DNA from: JBEBGV01 sp040081265
GTDB taxonomy: Bacteria; Acidobacteriota; Vicinamibacteria; Vicinamibacterales; UBA2999
DNA length: 7,727 nt
Direction of reading: 5' to 3'
Assembly: GCA_040081265.1 (NCBI GenBank)
Contig: JBEBGV010000125.1
Span: 1-7,727, forward strand
Shown here one piece after another: positions 6,003 to 7,727 of the stretch (position 1 is its first letter; each line of letters begins with the position of its first letter). The notes below the pieces were generated by a model that worked only from the letters and a program-made list of their open reading frames with translations, was not told the origin of the DNA and did no database searches. The position numbers and the translations under genes were made by a program.

Positions 6003-7241
6003 ATGCCCGCGCCTGGACACGACGGCGTCGAGCCCCGTCTGCCCGCGTGGCCACGGCATCCCTCGATCGATGCGACGCGCGGCGTGGCCATGGTGATCAT
6101 GGCGCTCGACCATGTGCGCGACTTTGTCCACGCCGACGCTATGGCGCCGCAGGCCGCCGCGTTGATGGCGGCGTCGCCCCTCGTGTTTCTGACCCGCTGG
6201 GTCACGCACGTCTGCGCACCGACCTTCGTCCTGCTCGCCGGGATGGCCGCGAGTCGACGCGTGCGACGTGACGGCGCCACTGCGAGCGTGGCTGCGTACC
6301 TCGCCCTCCGAGGGATGCTGCTCATCGTCGTGGAGCTGACGATGGTTCGCTTCGCCTTCAATTTTCGGTTCTCGGGGACCGACCCCGTGATGCTCCTGGT
6401 GCTGTGGGCAATAGGGCTGTCCATGATCGCCTTGGCCCCGATGATCTGGTTGCCCTCCGCCTTCGTCGGGGCCGCCGGGTTGTGCATCGTCCTGTTCCAT
6501 AACACGGTCGACACGGTGCGCGCCGCCTGCCTGGGCGCCTGGGCGCCGGTCTGGATGGTCCTGCACGAGCCGGGCATCCTGACGGTCGCAGGTCAGCTCG
6601 TATTGGTCGCGTATCCGGCGCTGCCGTGGTTCGGACTCGTCGCGGTGGGGTACGCCCTGGGCGACTTGTTCGACCTCGAACCGCGCACACGACGCCGGCT
6701 GTTGGCCAGAACCGGCCTGGCGCTCGTGCTGGCGTTCTTCGTGTTGCGCTGGTGGAACGGCTACGGCGACCCTGTGTCGTGGTCGACGCGAGGCACGGCG
6801 GTCGCGACGGCGCTGGCTTTTCTTGGCGCGACGAAGTATCCACCGTCGCTGATGTTCCTCTTGATGACCGTGGGGCCCGCGCTGCTGGCGCTGGCGTGGT
6901 TCGAACGCGCCGCACTCAGCCCCCGGCACCCGCTCGCGGTGCTGGGTCGGACCGCCTTGTTCTACTATGTGGGGCACTTCGTTCTGGCGCACACCATCGC
7001 CTCCTGCCTGGCGTGGTGGCGCTACGACAGTGTTGCGATCGCGTTCCTCTCCGGGCCATTCCCGTCGATGGGAGGGAGCCGGGGGGCGTTTCCTCCTGAC
7101 TTCGGATGGCCGCTCTGGACGGTGTATGCCACGTGGCTCGGAGTCGTGGTCCTGATGTACCCCGCCTGCGCGTGGTTCGAGAAAGTGAAGCGCGACGGAC
7201 GCTGGAACCGGTTGACCGTCCTTTTGCTCGGGCGGCCGTGA
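6003..7241 (+). CDS. DUF1624/HGSNAT-like multi-pass membrane protein, putative acyltransferase
   Basis: A 412-residue membrane protein with about ten hydrophobic segments (around 27-46, 60-82, 97-119, 128-150, 152-166, 193-224, 233-252, 280-300, 311-338, 368-392). The family opening SIDATRGVAMVIMALDHVRDF (21-41) leads into the first helix with the conserved Asp-His pair D36-H37. KYPPSLMFLLMTVGPALL (278-295) and LGRTALFYYVGHFVLAH (314-330) are further hallmarks. The human relative HGSNAT transfers acetyl groups from acetyl-CoA across the lysosomal membrane using a membrane-embedded His; by analogy this protein may acylate an envelope sugar or lipid, but bacterial members are largely uncharacterised. 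ATG 6003 follows the previous stop with no gap and has GAGGAG (5988-5993) nine bases upstream, so the start is secure and translation is likely coupled. The C-terminal residues 393-412 are basic and probably cytoplasmic. Confidence 0.87.
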   Translation: MPAPGHDGVEPRLPAWPRHPSIDATRGVAMVIMALDHVRDFVHADAMAPQAAALMAASPLVFLTRWVTHVCAPTFVLLAGMAASRRVRRDGATASVAAYLALRGMLLIVVELTMVRFAFNFRFSGTDPVMLLVLWAIGLSMIALAPMIWLPSAFVGAAGLCIVLFHNTVDTVRAACLGAWAPVWMVLHEPGILTVAGQLVLVAYPALPWFGLVAVGYALGDLFDLEPRTRRRLLARTGLALVLAFFVLRWWNGYGDPVSWSTRGTAVATALAFLGATKYPPSLMFLLMTVGPALLALAWFERAALSPRHPLAVLGRTALFYYVGHFVLAHTIASCLAWWRYDSVAIAFLSGPFPSMGGSRGAFPPDFGWPLWTVYATWLGVVVLMYPACAWFEKVKRDGRWNRLTVLLLGRP

Positions 7242-7349
7242 ACGTGGCCGGCCTGAACACGGCGAGGGCGCTGGCGCCCGCGGCCTCGAGCATGTGGGAC
7301 CGATGGTGTCCCGGCGCCGCTGCAGTCACACGATGAAGGAGCACGCACC
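7242..7349 (+). other. Spacer with GC hairpins before the DoxX-like gene
   Basis: GGGCGC (7266-7271) and GCGCCC (7274-7279) form a perfect inverted repeat with a two-base centre, and GGGAC (7296-7300) pairs with GTCCC (7308-7312). No T-run follows, so full termination is unlikely. The spacer ends with the strong ribosome binding site AAGGAG (7336-7341). No promoter boxes were recognised. Confidence 0.3.
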
Positions 7350-7727
7350 ATGACTACCTATACGATCACCGCTGTGTCGCCCACGGTTCTCCCGATACTC
7401 TCTGTCTCGTCACCGTCCCGGGGGCGTCTGTGGACCGGGCGCGTCCTCAGTGGCGGGGCCGCACTGTTCTTCATCATCGACGGCGTGATGAAACTGCTGA
7501 AGCCAGCAGTAGTCGTTGAGTCGACCGTTCAGCTCGGGTATCCCGAGGCGGCCATCGTCGGCATCGGCCTCGTGTTGCTCGCATGCACCGTGCTGTATGT
7601 GGTCCCCCGCACAGCGATCCTAGGCGCGGTGCTCCTGACCGGTTACCTGGGCGGGGCCGTCGCCACGCAGGTGCGCGTGAGCGCGTCGTCGTTCAACGTG
7701 CTGTTCCCGGTGGTCTTCGGCGCCCTG
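7350..7727 (+). CDS. DoxX-like family membrane protein (3' end outside window)
   Basis: The ATG at 7350 has AAGGAG eight bases upstream and opens a frame that stays open for 126 codons to the window end, with no stop. After a 28-residue Ser/Thr-rich leader, the protein shows helix 1 with SGGAALFFIIDGVMKLLKP (34-52), helix 2 (about 66-86), VVPRTAILGAVLLTGYLGGAVATQVRV (84-110) and the start of a fourth helix (113 onward, with FPVVFGAL). This order, Asp-Gly near the end of helix 1, then PRTA and GYLGGA, is characteristic of the four-helix DoxX-like proteins (DoxX_2 type). Family members are small membrane proteins with poorly known function; some DoxX-superfamily proteins are linked to redox or quinone-associated stress. 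It is the last visible gene of the TetR-flanked run, 108 bases after the DUF1624 gene; only a short C-terminus should be missing. Confidence 0.85.
   Translation, partial: MTTYTITAVSPTVLPILSVSSPSRGRLWTGRVLSGGAALFFIIDGVMKLLKPAVVVESTVQLGYPEAAIVGIGLVLLACTVLYVVPRTAILGAVLLTGYLGGAVATQVRVSASSFNVLFPVVFGAL

Noticed and set aside
5895..6992. Long minus-strand open frame (365 codons) opposite the DUF1624 gene
   Set aside because: Composition is extremely rich in Arg, Gln, His and Gly with no recognisable domain, and the opposite strand encodes a clear membrane protein with a good ribosome binding site.

Overview
This window comes from a high-GC bacterial chromosome (roughly two thirds G+C by eye, with strong G/C preference at third codon positions). 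The gene families present (TPR/CHAT-type protease, S41 protease, DUF998, DUF4287/DUF5655, DUF1624, DoxX-like) are typical of soil bacteria. Acidobacteriota of the Vicinamibacteria type would fit, but that is an inference from gene content and codon style, not from a marker gene. I see no rRNA, tRNA, CRISPR array, insertion sequence or phage gene.

Left part (1-2610, + strand): a two-protease unit. The 3' end of a CHAT-domain cysteine peptidase gene (its start lies outside the window) overlaps by four bases (ATGA) with a gene for a cytosolic PDZ-containing S41 serine peptidase. The overlap and a good ribosome binding site inside the CHAT gene imply co-translation. The S41 protein lacks the lysine used by classical C-terminal processing proteases. 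It does carry residues matching the tricorn-type Ser/His/Ser/Glu tetrad. A CHAT protease paired with a second protease recalls known caspase-like cascades, but function here is inferred.

Middle (2611-4203): after a 150-base gap comes a stand-alone RibD C-terminal/dihydrofolate-reductase-like gene with a GTG start. It is convergent with a TetR-family repressor gene on the minus strand, and the gap between them holds only weak hairpins.

Right part (4124-7727, + strand): divergent from tetR lies a likely operon encoding a DUF998 six-helix membrane protein, a small DUF4287 protein, a DUF4287-like plus DUF5655 protein, a DUF1624 (HGSNAT-like) multi-pass membrane protein and a DoxX-like membrane protein cut by the window end. 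Its promoter is unusually readable: TTGACA, 17 bases, TATATC. A 16-base inverted repeat lies across the spacer and the -10 box, where a TetR repressor would be expected to act, so the tetR gene and the operon probably share one operator. Three membrane proteins and two small soluble proteins of unknown function under one TetR switch suggest an inducible envelope or stress response. The inducer and biochemical output cannot be read from the sequence.
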